Assembly (NCBI RefSeq): GCF_003255815.1
Contig: NC_037682.1
Coordinates: 17,010,965 to 17,074,964, forward strand
Direction: 5' to 3'
Origin: Theropithecus gelada
Lineage: Eukaryota; Chordata; Mammalia; Primates; Cercopithecidae
Length of the DNA: 64,000 nt
A program made the translations under genes and the position numbers. The notes under the pieces were generated by a model. That model made no database searches. It saw only the letters and a list, made by a program, of their open reading frames with translations, and was not told the origin of the DNA. This document shows, piece after piece, positions 46,780 to 58,860 of the stretch (position 1 is its first letter; each line of letters opens with the position of its first letter).

Positions 46780-46910
46780 TCTGTATGTGAACTATCAGTC
46801 ACTCTCAGTTACATGTTAGCTGTGTGACCTTAGTTTACTTAACATTGTTAGGTCTCAATTTCCTCATTTCTTTAACATGTGTTTAATATGGGCATCATAA
46901 GATTAAAGCT
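46780..46910 (+). mobile_element. MIR SINE fragment
   Basis: Contains the MIR core order 'tagctgtgtgaccttagttt' then 'gtctcaatttcctcatttct'. Confidence 0.7.
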
Positions 46911-46960
46911 ACAAATCTTTGTCTCTAAGTATAAATGTAGATGTATATTATGTCTGCATT

Positions 46961-47157
46961 TATGTGTGTTATATGTTATATATAACACATATGTTATATG
47001 TTGTTATATAACAAATGTGTTATATGTTATATATAACATGTTATATGTTTTATATATAACACATATGTTATATGTTATGTTATATATAACATGTTATGTG
47101 TTATATATTCATATATGTTGTATATTATATATACACATATATACACACACACATATA
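46961..47157. repeat. Palindromic AT-rich minisatellite
   Basis: Repeated near-palindromic units such as 'gtgttatatgttatatataa' followed by 'cacatatgttatatg', in at least four imperfect copies, ending in ATATAC and ACAC runs. The sequence can fold on itself over most of its length. Confidence 0.85.
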
Positions 47158-47203
47158 AACTCCCTTGATTAATCTCAGGGATTAGATATATATCAAGGAT
47201 ATT

Positions 47204-47237
47204 TATCTGTCTGTCTATCTATCTGTCTATCTATCTC
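47204..47237. repeat. (TCTA/TCTG)n microsatellite
   Basis: Alternating tetranucleotides 'tctgtctgtctatctatctg'. Confidence 0.9.
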
Positions 47238-47239
47238 CC

Positions 47240-48844
47240 TAACCTTGGTCAAGGGAGTTTCTAAGAACATACTGAGCCAGCTCTCAGGTACTAACCTCCT
47301 AGTACTGAAAGAAAGGATGGAATTGTTCGAGCATCTTGTTATGAAACAGTCTGCAGGCACCATCTTCTTTTGTCCGCTTTACAGCCTGCTCACCCAGTTG
47401 GTCACACTACAGTTACCAATCCTAGCGTCGGGTCATATTTCTAGCTGGCTGCCAGCTACCTTAGGGCTTCTTTCTTCCGATCCTGGCTAGAGCTGAGTAG
47501 AGGTTTCTTCATGGCTACCCATGCCGGCTGCACCATTCCCATGTTTAGGTCAGAAGACTGAAACTATACTATTGATTTAAGCCCCAGACCCCACAATCCC
47601 AAGAAGTCAGTTTAGATAATTAATCTCAGAGTACCTCATTTTGTGTTATGCTGTGAAATTTTATCCAAAGGGCTGTGGCTGACATGCCACGTGTAGATAC
47701 AAAGGAATCAGTATCTATTCATTGTGATGAACCCATGCACTTAAAACATTTCCTATTCAGTGTTTAGGATGAAGCACATGGTTCTTATTAATTTCAGGAA
47801 GCTATTCCAGTCTTCACGATTGAAAGCGCACATTGGCCAGAGTTCTACCTCACCAGTGTTCTGTATAAACAAATCCCTTCTTGTTTTAAAAATCCATCCC
47901 GCTGCAGCGCATGAAACTCTGTTCTAGATTTACAACCCAGCAAACACTTTCACTGTCAGAGGCTTTCCTCTCTAGTTTATCCCTCTATCCCACTATTCAT
48001 CCTAACCGTTGAGTTTAACACTGTTTTCACACTTTCCAGCCATAACTTCCATCTAGATTATACCCCAGTAGTCAACTAACTTCTCTCCCACCATCTGTAG
48101 GCTCTGGCTCTCGTCCCTAGCTCTGAGAGAATAGCTTACCTCAGAAATTTTAGCTGTTTGCTTGCCAATCAAGAGATTTCAGACTCAACATATTCTAGAG
48201 AAAAACTTTCATGAACCAAGTTTTAATTTATTCAATGTTCAAAAACTGTCTTTTAAAAAACCATCACACTTAAAAATGTCTTGTGATAATCACAGCACCA
48301 CTCCAGAGGATGAACTAAAAATATTGCAAGAAACATAAATGGTTTCTTCACATTGGAGGCATGTGATCTAAACTTAAAAAAAATCAATATTACACATATT
48401 TATTTCATAAAAATTCACTCAGAATCTACAGTGGGGAAGAAACTATGATAAAGAGGCAAGGTATCAAATAATGAATGAGAATTAATGAATAATTTTGGTA
48501 GAGGGATAGAACACAGGCACGAAAACTACACAGTAAGATAGAAAATAATGAGTCTTAAAAAGAGAAGCATATCAAATGTCCTAGTGAGAATTAGAATACA
48601 AATTCTCATCTGAAATTGAAGAGAGATTAAGAAAACAAAATTGCCTATGGATTAATATATAAGGAAGGCTTTTTAGATTGAGGAGGATTTAAACAGCTAA
48701 GATACAGTGTGCCTATATTTACATGAAAATCAAAATTAACTGATAAACAGTCCCAGTGAACTTCATTTATTTTCTGTCATGGGAAAATAATTATATTATG
48801 CCAATTGTTTATTCATTATTGGGAATAATTGAGATAAAAGTATA
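47240..48844. other. Intergenic sequence left of the provirus
   Basis: No gene or clear repeat family recognised. Confidence 0.45.
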
Positions 48845-49175
48845 GCCGGGCTTTTTCCTTAGTTCAGCTGAGAGCTTATCACACAACCATGAAAAATTAG
48901 GCTTGCAGGCGATTTGAAGGGTGAGAATAATAGAATTTATTGGGCAAAAAGGAAAAAAGACGGAATAGGGACTCTCTGTAAAGCCAGAGTTCCTGCTGGT
49001 CTAGGCTTCCCCCCTCACAGTTTGAATTCCAGGTTCCACCCAGAAAGAGGAGGGGTCAGGCGCCTCCCCACTGCAAATGGCATGGACATCTGTGGTTCCA
49101 CCTCATTGTGCATTCCTCCCAGTACATAGGCCCACTGGAATTTTGCCAGGGACCCCCTCCCACCTGGTTGTCTCA
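48845..49175 (-). repeat. 3' LTR of the provirus
   Basis: On the minus strand it begins 'tgagacaaccaggtgggagg' and carries an AATAAA polyadenylation signal (complement at 48936-48941). It matches 53619-53957 along its length. Confidence 0.75.
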
Positions 49176-49499
49176 TTCCTCCCTCTAAGAAAGTACATCT
49201 AACTGCCCTTAGAATGAGGATAAGGATAAGGATGAAGACTGATGTTTACTGCTTCCTGCTGACAGGGGGCGGTGTTCTGTGGAAACAGTAGTCAGAGTTT
49301 CCTCAGAGGCCTATGTGAGGGTTTCCAGCATGAGGGGCCATTGTCAGAGGTTTCGGTTGCATAACCGTTTGGACTTTGATGACCCGAAGGCAAGAAGAGA
49401 CCAACCAAGTTAAAAGAAAACATGTATCAAAACAAAACAAGGGGGAGGTAAGGATAGTTCAAAAATCCCGAGGCCTTTTACTAGTTTGGATAAGTAGAG

Positions 49500-49558
49500 G
49501 GAGGCCAAAAGCCCAACCGGTTATAAATAAATAAATAAATGAATAAATAAATAAGTAA
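49500..49558. repeat. (AAATA/AATA)n short repeat inside the provirus
   Basis: 'ataaataaataaatgaataa' units at about 49524-49556. Confidence 0.8.
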
Positions 49559-52186
49559 AACTTCACCCTTTTGCTGACATGTTGGGCTTCTGGGTTCCCT
49601 TCCCCTGAGCCCAGTCCTAAGCCAACCAGTTTGAAGTTTGAGAAGTTAATTCTTTCCAGTTTGGAGGATGCATCTGAGGGGAATATCCCACAGTATGGAG
49701 ACACAATTACCTATCTGTGAAGAGAGAACCAAGGAGGAGAAAGAAAAAAAGAAGGCATTTTGGGCAATTTTTTTTTTCAAAGGAGTCCCATGGGTTCAGG
49801 ATGCATTCGAAAAGAGTCCAGACTCAAGATGAATGCTACCAATCTAGAAAGAGGGGAGTAGGCATCCCTGGTGCCTTTCTATCCCTAGCAGATACTCAGG
49901 GTATGTGAGGGAGAGAGGGAAGAGTCTCCTCTTTCTCTCTTCCGTCCTTTCATCCCTAAGTCCTGGCGACCTTGGCAGGTGCCGCCATAGGTGTTAAAGT
50001 GCTTGCACCCATGAAGCAGGGGGACTACAGGGTGGGAACTATCCACTGTATCCACATACATCCTATCTTTCCTGCTTTCAGTAGCCTTGGAGTTCCCTAG
50101 ACCTCATTTATGCCCTGGATACCAATGTGTCCTTTATCCCTGAAATGGGAAGCTTGGCTTAATTGGCAGGAATTTGTTATTGTCTGGCTCTGGATCCCTT
50201 AGATCCAGTTTTCCTTCCTAGGGCTTTGACCCAAAGCTTGGAATTGAGTTTGGGACAAAGATGTGTCTCAGCGGGGTTGCATGAACTCCTTATCATATGC
50301 CAAATGCTAAGGTCAAACTGTGGGACTGAGCCCTCTTCCAACAAGGGAGAGAAAAGGATGCCTCGTGACACACCCAATTAACTGGTGGCTAAAGTTATGC
50401 TTGCTAGGGTTTGGGGACATGGTGCTTGGTTTTGCTTAGCTCCCTTGGTCTTACTTTCCCAAAAGAAAACCTCCAAGTGATGAGCGTCTCATTTATTCCC
50501 ATCACCTGGCAGGATTTGTAGGATACTTGTTCAGAATTAGAATGTTGATTCATATTTTTACATTACCCAAGTCTTTTATTCTTTCTGGCAACCGGAGATT
50601 GCTGGTTGGTTCACAGGAAAAAGCAGGATTTGTCTGAAATGTAGCCAAAAACTTAAAAACAACTAATAAGTTTGGAATTTAAAGACAAATGTATGATAAG
50701 TTTTGGAACATAGTTTCTCTCTATATACAGTCCTCCTTTTTTTGTTAAAAACACAAATTACAGTAGTACTGAGTTGTTTGCAAAATAGACTTTAGTCTTG
50801 TACTTGGTCTGATAATTTGCATAAAGCACAGCAAGAATGATTATTTCTACATAGTCCTTTTGGATTGGCTGTGATGAACTCTGTTCCACAAGGAATCTCA
50901 GGTAAGACCTTTTAAAGCCAAGCTCAGCCATGACTTTGTATCCTCAAATACTTGTGAGTTGGGTAATCCTCTTCTCTTAAAGTTCCAAGAAAAAATTATA
51001 GCTCCTAGGCTTGTTAGAAAGTTACATTCTCTACTGACCATAGGTCAGGGACACTGTACAGGGACTGTGTAAATGGGGGCATGGGGTCAGTCTCAAATGA
51101 GGCTTTTACCAGCTCTGCAAGTCAAGATTGACTCCTTAAAGGGAAGCATACCCTTCCAGTGAAAGCCTTGGTAAAATAACCAGTTTCTCCAATTGTGTCC
51201 TCTTTCCAAAGAAAAATGGATTATTATTGCACTGATGTAACTATATTGCCGTAAAATAAGAATACTCACAGATAGTTTCCAAATTCTAGAGAAACCAGGC
51301 AGAGAGAAACAAACATGCTCCAAATCTTGATCACAGGATATATATATATATACACACCTTACTCAGTTATTAAAAGTCATAAATACTTCAAAATAAGTTT
51401 CCTTGATTCTGAAAAACAAAACATGAATCAGCAATGTTCCAAGCAAAAATTAAAAGATTGCTTCAGTTTTCTGAGTTCAGTCCATTTAGTTAACTCTTGT
51501 TTTGCTTGATATTCACGAACATTTCAGCTCTTCATGAACCCTGTACATTTTCTATTACTCCAATATCACAATCTCCACAGTTATCAGAAACTTATATTTG
51601 AAAGCATGAGAACTTGTCAGAGTTCTACAACTTATTATAAACCATCTTTTAAAAAGGATTAAAATAAGACAACAATAGTCTGTGAATAAAAAAATGTCCA
51701 GAGTAGTTACAGTTAGAAACATGATTGACAAAGAAGTTTGGTTATACCTCTGGTTTACAATAACTTAGCAACCTTAATTATGATTGACAGCATATACTCA
51801 GGCATTAGAATTTTGGAGATCTCATACAATTTTGGAACATATATTGGCATTATTCACAAAAATAAAACCTAAAGGAGACTGAACATCATTTTGACAATCC
51901 CATGTACCTAAACATGTGAAATAACCCTGTTTACCTCTCTTTTCTGAACACTCCAGGGGACCTCTGAAGTATCTGAAAAACCAAGTGTCAGGAAAGAGAA
52001 TTTTGAAACCGAAGTTTGATTTTGGGAAGGGTGTTACACATTTGAGATTTAAAACACTTGATGTTATGAAATAGAATTCTAGATTACCATACATTATTTA
52101 TTTTGCCAAAATGATGACTCAGAACTTTTAAAGAAGCAAAAACCTTTCATACACCTTTACTAATTTTGCTAAAGAGTAGGTTAGTG

Positions 52187-52404
52187 CCTTAGGAATACCT
52201 TGTTGTGCTTTTATTTCAATACTTAATTTACAGAAAAACCATGTAGTACCCTTTTGAATTTAGTTAAGATGTTCACACAGAGAACCTTAAGAATATCTTC
52301 TTGCCTTAAGAATATCTTATTGTGATTTTATTTCAATGCTTAATTTACAGAAAAACCATGTAATGCCCTTTTGAATTTAGGTTGATATGTTCACACAGAG
52401 AACC
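52187..52404 (-). repeat. 100-bp tandem duplication inside the provirus
   Basis: Copy 1 is 52187-52286 and copy 2 is 52304-52404. Both run from 'cctta(g/a)gaata' through 'cttaatttacagaaaaacca' to 'ttcacacagagaacc' and differ by about ten substitutions and small indels. They are joined by a 17-base spacer. Confidence 0.93.
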
Positions 52405-53618
52405 TCCTCTGCAAGGTTAATTTCCATAATCCTTCCACCACTTGTTTGAACTTCAGCTTTATCTTACCCAATTTAAAGCAATCCTTTAACCCTAGACAAA
52501 AATTTACATTTCCATGCTTTTTATAACCTTTTACTAAAAAACACATTTTACCATTCTTACACACCTTGTATGTAAATTTATTTCCCATAGTCTCAATGAC
52601 ATGTTATAATGGTAACTCCTAGCAATTTTTAATTTTAATGTAAAACCTGGTAAGTTGTTTTAATTGTGTGCTAAGGGCAGTCAAGTTTTGATTCCCAGCA
52701 TTATTAAGGGCTTGGTTAGTTCCATCTGTCCCCAGACCTTACCAATGTGAAGCTGGCAAGTTCAATAGCTCTCGAAACCCCAAAAGCAGTTTATAACCTC
52801 AAAACACTTATCAAAGCTTGCATCTGACCTGCATATTTTAGCCCACCTGTTTATATTTTAATGACACCTGCATTTTACCAATAATCTTTAAGGCTGTTTT
52901 TATTTCTCAAAGATTAAAGTCACATGAACTGAAAGTTACCACAGCTTTTATCTTCCCTTTAAAAAATACTTGATCCAAGTACGTGTCTTCTTTTAGGCCA
53001 AATTAATTAGAGCTCTTTTTACAGACATCATAACACAACACAAACACAGACAGGCAGAAGAAAACCAGTCCCCACAAGATCCTTTTTCACAACCAAACCT
53101 TACAGAGAATAAACACAGGGATCCTTATCATTCCTAGCCTAGCAAAACGTCTTCTAAAAGAAAAAAGAAAAAAAAAATTTCAAAGTTAACTGCTAATGGG
53201 TGGATAAAAATGCCCGGGTAAAAACCCTCTTATTCTCTTGCCAGATGTTCCTCCACCAGGCAGAGAAGCTTAAGCTTAATTGCTGTCCAATGGAATTGAA
53301 CCCCAGTGCATAGGGGAAACAGCAGTGCAGGGCCCTTGGCCCATGCATCCCAGCCCCCAGCAGGGAGGGGAGAGCAGGGAGTGGAGAGCGGGGAGGAAAG
53401 CAGGGAGCCACCGTTGCAGGTCCTCCAGAAAAAGGAAGGAAAAGGACCTGGAGCCTGGAGGTCAAATTTCCTGACCCCCAGGAGCGATGCGGGTGGCGGC
53501 ACAGTTTCCCCTTCTTTCAGAAGTCCAAGGATGAAAAGCCTTAGAAAGGACGGTGAGAGGTTTGAGTCTCCATTTCACTCACTGCTTATCAAGCCCCCAC
53601 GATGTGCACCAAGAATAT

Positions 53619-53957
53619 TGCGGGACTTTTTCCTTAGTTCAGCTAACAGCTGGGTCCTTATGACAGGGCCACGAAAAATTAGGCTTGCAGATTATTTGAA
53701 GGGTGCTCATAATGGGATTTACTGTGCAAAAAGGGAAAAAGAGGGAACAGGGACTCTATGCAAGGCTAGAGTTCATGCTAGTGCAGGCTTTCCGCTTCAC
53801 AGATTAAATTCCAGATTCCACCCAGGAAGAGGAGGGGCCAGGCTCCTCCCCACCGCAAACACCTTGAACTTCTGTGGCTCTAGTTCAGTGCACACTTCTC
53901 CCTGTACCTAGGCCCATTAGAGTTTTGGCAGGGAGCTCTTCCCACATGGCTGTCTCA
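53619..53957 (-). repeat. 5' LTR of the provirus
   Basis: On the minus strand it begins 'tgagacagccatgtgggaag' and ends 'aaagtcccgca'. The position matching the other LTR's AATAAA reads AGTAAA (complement at 53718-53723). Its U3 edge is 290 bases from the stop codon of the minus-strand receptor. Confidence 0.75.
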
Positions 53958-54247
53958 AAAGCTTGTGGTGGAAAGAGAAAGGGAGTAAGAATATGAGGTA
54001 TAGGAAATTAAGTGTAAGGTAAATCTTCCACTGAAACAAATATTTGAAATTTCGACTTTAAAATAACAGATGTAATATAAGTGACATGAGAGGGCCAACC
54101 TCTAAGGTTAGGCTTTCGCCCTATTCCGTGGTTGAGGATTCATTACCCACAGATACGGAGAACATTCATATTAAACTGACTTTTCCAACAATTAGAACCA
54201 AGTCAAAGAGTAGGTGTTGTTGAAATGGTGTCAGGCCCGGTTTCATC

Positions 54248-55180
54248 TTAAGAAAGCAATTTTCGGCCAATCACTTTTCTAAAAGCATTTTTGACATCTT
54301 TGTTCCTTAGACTGTAAATTAGAGGGTTCAACATAGGTATAATCAAAGTATAGAACACAGAGGTCACTTTGTCAATATCCAGTGAATGGCCAGTGCTGGG
54401 GCGCAAATAAATGAAGATCAAGGTACCATGATAAATAGTGACCACAGTCAGGTGGGAAGCACAAGTGGAGAACCCTTTTCTTCTTCCCTCCACAGAACCT
54501 GTTCTAAGAATAGCTGCCATAATGAAGACATAAGAAAGGAAAACTGTTAGAAGACAGATTGCTTCCACAAAACTAGCAAAGACCACCAGAATGCTGTCAT
54601 GTGTGTAAGTGTCAGTGCAGGACAGAGAGAAGAGTGGGGAGATATCACAGAAGAAATGGTTAATGTCTCTGGAGCAGAATGACAGATGGAAAGTGTTCGT
54701 GGTATGAATAATCGAGCTCATAGTGCCCCCCAAAAATGCTCCAATTGCAAGCTGGCAACAAACCTTCTTGGACATAATCACCGTATAGAGCAGTGGGTTG
54801 CAGATTGCTATGTACCGGTCATAAGCCATGGCAGCCAAGAGGAAAGATTCTGTGTCAACCAAAGAGCAGAAAAAATATAACTGTGCAACACAGCCATTGT
54901 AAGAAATGGCCTTCTTTTCAGAAACCAAGTTCACAAGTAATTTGGGGGCAATGACAGAAGAGTAGCATGCATCTATGAAGGACAACATGCAGAGGAAAAA
55001 GTACATAGGAGTGTGCAAGTGGGAACTGATTGTGATTAATAAAATCATTCCAAGGTTCCCCATCAGAGTAACAGAGTAGATGGTAAAAAATACTGCAAAA
55101 AGGAGACTCTGAAGTTCCAGATGGTCGCTGAATCCCAGGAGAAAGAACTCAGTCTTCACAGTGCCATTCTCCGGCTCCAT
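54248..55180 (-). CDS. Olfactory receptor, family 5-like, intact
   Basis: Class II olfactory GPCR of 310 residues on the minus strand, opposite to the other four. The open frame begins 26 codons further upstream, but family alignment (MEPENGTVKTEFFLLG) and the acceptor at 55209 support the start at 55180. Signatures: N-glycosylation site N5-G-T, TM1 GN at 41-42, LHTPMYFFL at 55-63, C97, MAYDRYIAIC at 118-127, loop cysteines C169, C178 and C188, KGFSTCASH at 235-243 (Gly where Ala is usual), PMLNPLIYSLRN at 282-293. The C169-C178 spacing is one residue shorter than in the two other complete OR5 loops of OR5W2 and OR5I1. Family 5 by overall character; I cannot name the member or an intact human counterpart. 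A provirus lies directly downstream. Confidence 0.92.
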   Translation of the reverse strand: MEPENGTVKTEFFLLGFSDHLELQSLLFAVFFTIYSVTLMGNLGMILLITISSHLHTPMYFFLCMLSFIDACYSSVIAPKLLVNLVSEKKAISYNGCVAQLYFFCSLVDTESFLLAAMAYDRYIAICNPLLYTVIMSKKVCCQLAIGAFLGGTMSSIIHTTNTFHLSFCSRDINHFFCDISPLFSLSCTDTYTHDSILVVFASFVEAICLLTVFLSYVFIMAAILRTGSVEGRRKGFSTCASHLTVVTIYHGTLIFIYLRPSTGHSLDIDKVTSVFYTLIIPMLNPLIYSLRNKDVKNAFRKVIGRKLLS

Positions 55181-55208
55181 TATCTGCAGTGCGTCTGGAT
55201 TTCTGGAG

Positions 55209-55235
55209 CTGCCACAGAGTGACAAAACAAATGTT
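55209..55235 (-). other. Candidate 3' splice site of the minus-strand receptor exon
   Basis: Read on the minus strand, 'tttgttttgtcactctgtgg' followed by 'cag' ends 28 bases before the ATG. Confidence 0.5.
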
Positions 55236-55259
55236 AATAATAACCTGGACACTTGCAAA

Positions 55260-55749
55260 ATTAAAAAAAAAAAAAAGAAAACAAAAAGGTCAAAATGAGT
55301 AAAACAGTGATTCTAAAACCACTTAGGCATCCTGATACAACTAGGCATATCTATAGGTAATGTAGTGTAATGCATCCGTTTTCAATTATTTTTTAATTAA
55401 ACCAATAAGTTACCTCCTCTATTCCTTAATGCTATTGCTTTCTACGTTAAATTGCACTGCTATCAAGCCAGTTGCTAAACTCTAAACTCAGCCTTCATTC
55501 TTAATTTCTTCAACTCTTTCATCTACCACTAATGTTCAGAGATAGTGGCTAACCATCTTGTCATGGCAAACCCTAAATAAATGGCCTCTACGCCTGTCTA
55601 TATTGTCTTTGTTTATTTCTACCACATACTTCTTGCTGTTCCAGATGAAGCCTTGTGGGTAGAGGAACAGAAGCTCTATATTTCTGACCTGGAGGTGTGG
55701 CATCCTCTCTGAGGAGTAAACGAAATCCTTAGGGTTGTTTAACGACCAG
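55260..55749. other. Upstream flank of the minus-strand receptor
   Basis: An A-rich run at 55261-55276, then unique-looking DNA. Upstream non-coding exons and the promoter of the receptor would lie in this direction, but I cannot place them. Confidence 0.4.
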
Positions 55750-55930
55750 TGATCAAAAGAGCAAAGATTCTGAATTCGTTATTTCAGTGACTGAGTCCTA
55801 GCTCTGTTGCTGAGTAGCTCTGTTATTCAGTAGCTGTAAAACCTTACACGAATCACTCACTTAGTTTCAGTTTCATCAACTATAATATGACAATGATAGT
55901 ACCTTTCTCATCAATCATAAGTGTCACATG
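55750..55930 (+). mobile_element. MIR SINE fragment
   Basis: Sense MIR order: 'tgactgagtcctagctctgt', 'gtagctgtaaaaccttacac', 'agtttcagtttcatcaacta'. Confidence 0.75.
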
Positions 55931-56017
55931 CATTTCCTTCCATAGCCTCAATATCCTCACCATCTTGTTCATTAATTGTTATAACGTAGCAAGAGAGCAA
56001 TTCTGGATCAATCCAGA

Positions 56018-56037
56018 AGTGTGTGTGTGTGTGTGTG
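56018..56037. repeat. (GT)n microsatellite
   Basis: Nine to ten GT units. Confidence 0.9.
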
Positions 56038-56039
56038 AA

Positions 56040-58570
56040 TCTGGAATCCAACCTATGGAAGGAGTAAAACTACATAAATCTTCATGTTTCCAAATACACC
56101 ATACACCATATTCATCCCGGTATGTACATTAATGATAGCAAGGACTATTTCCAGGTTCTTCGTAGTGAAAAAGTATTAAAACTTGAATATGCTTACCTAT
56201 GTAACCCTCTGAGTTATCTCAGCTTTGACTGTCCTTGCTCTAGTTTGCAACTCTGAATTTTATTAATAGATAAGTAACAGCAAGGCAAACACTTGTGCAC
56301 ACACATGCAGATTTTGTCTAGTGAAGAGACAACTGATTTCCCTCCAGTTGATACTATGGCTTTTGGAATTCTTTTTATTACCAATTATATCAATCTAGTT
56401 AATGTTCTTTCTGATTATGATAAAAAGGGGTTTGATTAGGTTTTTTGAGACAAAAATCCTAATGTTGTAGACTGAAGTGAGAATGTGTAAACCAGTGTAG
56501 ACGCCTATAAAGAAACATTGCAATGAAACAAGGGAAACTAAAGGGAAGTAGATTTCAGGTAATATTTTTACAGACACGATTGACATAAATATCATGATAT
56601 GCTAGATGTTTATGACTTTTAGTAATAGTATAGGTACTTTAATTGGCAAAACACAGTTGAAGGGATTAACCTCAGAGAGGAGGGACACATTGTCCCTACA
56701 GATGAAAGGAAGAAAGGGAGTAACTGATGAATTCCATGTTTATACCATAACTCTGTAAGTGAGTGTGTATTTATTTTCTATTCTTTATTTTTCTCTGTAA
56801 AATATAAACTATTTTTTAGCAATGAAAAGAAGGTGGTAGAATGAGGCCTTAGAATAGTAAATATTTGAAATAGCTATTATATTAGGGAGACAGTTGTGTA
56901 ATACGAAATATTAAAGCATAATTATATATGTATATATAAATATAAACATACAGAATTTAAAAATATGACTTATACAAATATAAAATGAGCATGTTCCACA
57001 ATTTTCCTTAATTATTTTATCATAATCAAAAATAACATTCTAGCTTTCAGACCCAAAGATTTTTCAATGCGTAACACACTTTATTTCTCCATATCATGTG
57101 GTAGACCTCTCCTTTCTTCTTAAAATTTTCTTCTCCCCTTTCTTCTTGATCTTTCCTTTCTTCTTAAAATGTCTACCTCTTGTGGCTTCCATACACCTAT
57201 CTTGATTTCTCTCCTAATCTCAACATTCCCCTATTCAGCCTCCTTCACGTGCAGTAGCAATGTCTTAGGACTTTCCTCCTCACCATGCATACTCTCTGTA
57301 GTTCATTCTATGCATTTTCTTAAAAATACAATCTATACAGTGATCGTTTTCATATATCCAATCCAAAATCATCTGTCCATCTCAAAGTTGGCTTCCAAAT
57401 AGGCACATGTACATTTCAGCATGTCTAAAGTAAAGTTTAATTGATATCACCTCCTACAACTTATGCCTAATCTGTGATCACTATCTTTGCATACATCTTT
57501 ACCACCTACACTCCTGGTCCAAGGAAGAAGCCTCCCCCTAGCTAAAACATAACCAAGATCCACTGATTCACTTTGGAAAATGTGGAAACTGTGCAATATC
57601 TCTGCTTTATTATGACTGACATTGCATTATTTAACATCACTCCTTTTCCCCCATTTGAACCTCTTAATTGGCCTCATTCCTCTAGTCTCTCCCCCAACCT
57701 ACATCCAAACATGCTACAAAATCTATATGAATGCCACTATACGGTTATCTGTACAAAATATATTTCGGTCATGCTGCCTTCTTGCTTAAACCCTTAAATT
57801 ATTATCTGTTTCCTACAAACTTGCATGTAAAAATGTCAGATTTGACATGTATTCTCAATTTTATTTCATATTCTCCATCCCAGAACCCAATCTAACAAGA
57901 GAACTAAAATCTTAAATCTCCTGTCTTTTCCTGCCCAATTTGTGGCAAGTTTTTGATATAACTAAATATCCATATTAAAATTTTATGTATATTTATAGTT
58001 AATAAGCAGAAAATTACTATTTGAGAAGTTATTCTCTGGGTATAGATAATGAAATGTAAATGTGAGAACCTTGGATTCTGGATTATTACTCAATGTTTAT
58101 TTTTCTACCTTCTGTTTCCAGCCAGCTAAATTAGATGAGGTCTGGGTAAGTGTGGTACACCTGGCATTAACAATTTGAATTTGTAATTCTCAAAGTTCCT
58201 TTAATTATAATTTAACTCTCAAAGATCTTTAAAATATGTTAAGGATTCATTGTTTCTCTATTTCATAAGAAAGGAATTGATAATTGCAAGACATTTAATG
58301 AACCCGGGTTTACATAGCTTTACACTGAAAGACCCAGGGCTAAGGATTAGAATTCCTGTATCACTGGGCTAGTGCACTCTCTAATAAATCTTGCCTCCCA
58401 GAGATTTAAATGAGGGAGAGATGGCAGAGTTGAAAAAGAAGATTAAGTTTATGATATCATCTCCTAAAAAAAATCAATGGGCTAAATTTAATATCGGGGT
58501 ATTTGTTTAAACATTAGTTAAAATGGGTTTGATGTATGTGCTACAACAGAAAAATTTACATATTATGACA
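56040..58570. other. Intergenic sequence, no gene
   Basis: AT-rich. The pyrimidine-rich stretch 57110-57830 looks like a very old interspersed repeat ('catgctgccttcttgcttaa'), but I could not assign a family. Confidence 0.4.
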
Positions 58571-58574
58571 CAGA

Positions 58575-58860
58575 AACAGAGGCAGTAGGATGTGGTGAGT
58601 AAAAGCAAGGTCCCTGGAGTCGGATGGCCTGGGTTTAAATCCTGGCTCTACCATTTAAATTTGTGTGACTTTAGGTAAATTTTCAATAATCCCCTGGTCT
58701 TCATTTTCTGACATGCAAATTGCATATTATGGTAGAACTTGCCTACAGGGTCATGTCCATGATTAAAAGAGCTAACATTAAATGATGATTAAATACCTAA
58801 TATAGTAAGGTATTTTAAAGAGTGCTTTTCACATAGCAAATGTTCAATAAATATTAACTA
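58575..58860 (+). mobile_element. MIR SINE, near full length
   Basis: Well-preserved MIR: 'gtccctggagtcggatggcc', 'tgggtttaaatcctggctct', 'tgtgtgactttaggtaaatt', ending 'caaatgttcaataaatatta'. Confidence 0.92.

Larger units (their letters stand above)
48845..53957 (-). mobile_element. Degenerate endogenous retrovirus with two LTRs
   Basis: Two related blocks of about 330-340 bases (48845-49175 and 53619-53957) lie in the same orientation and bracket about 4.4 kb. Orientation is minus strand: the 5' LTR is on the right and the 3' LTR on the left. The internal part has no long open frame, and I recognise no gag, pol or env segment in it. It is either a non-coding class I ERV relative or one that lost its coding region. 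The LTRs differ from each other by roughly 20% by eye, so the insertion is old. Possible 4-base target duplication 'aaag' at both edges. A candidate primer-binding site lies at 53594-53611, just inside the 5' LTR. The 201-codon open frame at 53306-53911 plus runs antisense across the leader and LTR and is taken as chance. Confidence 0.7.

Noticed and set aside
53306..53911. 201-codon open frame on the plus strand
   Set aside because: It runs antisense through the provirus leader and 5' LTR, shows low-complexity composition and has no family resemblance.
55181..55258. Upstream extension of the minus-strand receptor by 26 codons
   Set aside because: OR N-termini are short and a splice acceptor lies at 55209; the MEPENGT start fits the family.
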